Assembly: GCF_003014595.1 (NCBI RefSeq)
Contig: NZ_PYGK01000005.1
Span: forward strand, 310,001 to 374,000
Source of the DNA: Chitinophaga ginsengisoli
GTDB taxonomy: Bacteria > Bacteroidota > Bacteroidia > Chitinophagales > Chitinophagaceae
DNA: 64,000 nucleotides
Direction: 5' to 3'
Shown here: piece by piece, positions 62,822-64,000 of the stretch
How the letters are laid out: each line of letters begins with the position of its first letter
Position numbering within the stretch: the first letter of the stretch is position 1
The notes under the pieces: generated by a model
Told to the model about the DNA's origin: nothing
What the model saw: the letters and a program-made list of their open reading frames with translations, nothing else
The model's database searches: none
Program-made: the position numbers and the translations under genes

Positions 62822-64000
62822 ATGACAAAGTATTTCCTGCTTTTACTGGTATGGTGCAGTATCTATACCACCACAAAAGCGCAAGACAAAGAACAGGTAT
62901 TCACTTCAATAGAACTGAAACCTACCGTCGCTTACCTGAAGTACGAAGGAAGAGCCGCCAGGATGGTACACCTGCTGTTTCACGGCGGGAAGAACTATGC
63001 CGCAGCTACAGCCTTTATCAGTTTTAACGGACTGAATGACAGTATCCCGGTCAATGCCGGCGGAAAAGGCATGGAGGTATTTGAACTGCCCCTGCCCGGC
63101 GGCCCGGTACAACATGAAACGCAGTTATATGTGAAGCTGGCTGCCGGTGGCAAGGAATACACCGCCCGCTGTATGGTAGCGCCTGCACCCGAGTGGAAGG
63201 TATACCTGCTGCCGCACTCTCATGTGGACATCGGCTACACCAATGTGCAGGAAAAGGTGATGCGCCTGCATATGAACAATATAGACGAAGCTATTAAGAT
63301 TGCCCAGCGTACGCAGGACTATCCCGCAGACGCCCGTTATAAGTGGAATACAGAGGCTTTCTGGGTGGTAGACCACTATCTTGCTGCTGCAGACGAAGCG
63401 AAGAAAAATGCCTTCTGGGAAGCTGTTAAAAAGGGATGGATCAATATCGATGGTGCTTATGCCAATATTAATACCAGCGTGACCGATTCCCGCCAGCTCA
63501 TGCAGATGTTCCACACAGCAGTCAAGACGGCGAAAGAACACGGTCTGACGATCAATACCATGTTCCAGGGTGATATTCCAGGTGCTTCCTGGGGCCTTTC
63601 CAGTCAGTCGGCTATTACCGGTATCCGCTATTTCTGGGGGGCGCCCAATGCGGGCGACCGTATCGGTAATTCACCTAAATGGCGTGACAGACCTTTCTAT
63701 TGGCAGTCGCCCGGTGGTGAGAAAATGCTCTACTGGCAAAGCGAACCTTATTCCATTGGTTATGCACTGAAAGGCAGTAAGATCCCGAACTTCTTTACTA
63801 TTGAAGATCCTGTGCCTTATTATACCGGTAAACCTTCAGAGAACTTCCTCAATCCATACCTGTTTGACTATCTCGCAGCGCTTGACAGGAAGAAATTCCC
63901 TTACAACATGACGATTATGACATGGGCTATGAGTGACAACGCGCCGATAGATCCGGAGTTGCCCGATGCCGTGAAGGAATGGAATGAGAAATTTGCTTCA
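62822..64000 (+). CDS. GH38 alpha-mannosidase, N-terminal part (runs off the window)
   Basis: Open from the ATG at 62822 through the window edge, 393 codons seen. Signal peptide (YFLLLLVWCSIYTTTKAQ), then about 110 residues of beta-rich sequence, then the GH38 catalytic start LLPHSHVDIGYTNVQEKV with the metal-binding H-x-D. Downstream, FQGDIPGASWGL is where the family nucleophile Asp is expected. Members are usually over 800 residues. It would remove alpha-mannose residues, for instance from N-glycans or yeast mannan. Divergent from a GntR/UTRA regulator with operator-like sites over its promoter. Confidence 0.88.
   Translation, partial: MTKYFLLLLVWCSIYTTTKAQDKEQVFTSIELKPTVAYLKYEGRAARMVHLLFHGGKNYAAATAFISFNGLNDSIPVNAGGKGMEVFELPLPGGPVQHETQLYVKLAAGGKEYTARCMVAPAPEWKVYLLPHSHVDIGYTNVQEKVMRLHMNNIDEAIKIAQRTQDYPADARYKWNTEAFWVVDHYLAAADEAKKNAFWEAVKKGWINIDGAYANINTSVTDSRQLMQMFHTAVKTAKEHGLTINTMFQGDIPGASWGLSSQSAITGIRYFWGAPNAGDRIGNSPKWRDRPFYWQSPGGEKMLYWQSEPYSIGYALKGSKIPNFFTIEDPVPYYTGKPSENFLNPYLFDYLAALDRKKFPYNMTIMTWAMSDNAPIDPELPDAVKEWNEKFAS

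Noticed and set aside
61149..64000. Genomic island or prophage at the right end
   Set aside because: No integrase, transposase, tRNA or flanking direct repeats were seen.

Overview
The window looks like chromosomal DNA of a Bacteroidota member close to Chitinophaga. The signs are repeated promoter cores of the Bacteroidota type (TAnnTTTG, often with TTTG about 19-20 bp upstream), many secreted or lipoprotein carbohydrate-active enzymes, DUF5686 and PorT-like outer-membrane barrels, DUF983, and a complete sphingolipid/inositol-lipid gene set. Genus-level placement is inference from gene content only.

Layout. 1-7.2 kb: nitrite-to-ammonia block, with nirB-nirD on the minus strand and, divergently, a uroporphyrinogen-III methyltransferase (sirohaem branch) overlapping a Crp/Fnr regulator; then a TPR histidine kinase/NarL-type regulator pair. 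7.6-10.4 kb: ferritin-like YciE/YciF protein and large-subunit catalase (oxidative stress). 10.6-15.9 kb: a TPR HisKA_2-type kinase overlapping a receiver-AAA-Fis sigma-54 activator, meeting tail-to-tail a second, GAF-type sigma-54 activator. 16.0-19.3 kb: two carbohydrate-active lipoproteins sharing a ricin-type tail. 19.6-23.4 kb: DUF983 and a large AsmA-like protein. 23.7-30.4 kb: an NRPS-independent hydroxamate siderophore operon with exporter. 30.4-33.1 kb: a 107-nt near-perfect palindrome and two paralogous secreted proteins with low-complexity tails.

33.8-44.9 kb is the centrepiece: ten tightly packed plus-strand genes that read as a whole pathway from serine and acyl-CoA to (probably hydroxylated) inositol-phosphoryl ceramide: serine palmitoyltransferase, GNAT-type ceramide synthase candidate, SDR reductase candidate, inositol-phosphate synthase, PgpA-type phosphatase, GtrA membrane protein, DUF5686 outer-membrane protein, CDP-alcohol phosphatidyltransferase fused to an extra periplasmic domain, FA2H-like hydroxylase and PAP2/Aur1-like transferase. 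An 18-bp perfect palindrome lies at its promoter.

44.9-64 kb is mixed: TPR protein, molybdopterin oxidoreductase, a frameshifted small lipoprotein, an SF1 helicase whose promoter implies a leaderless mRNA, GH18 enzyme, HD protein, PAP2 phosphatase, bioA, VOC protein, a DraRnl-type RNA ligase, four tandem paralogous beta-barrels, a HEAT-like protein, and a GntR regulator divergent from a GH38 alpha-mannosidase that runs off the right edge. Family names come from reading motifs by eye; no database search was run.
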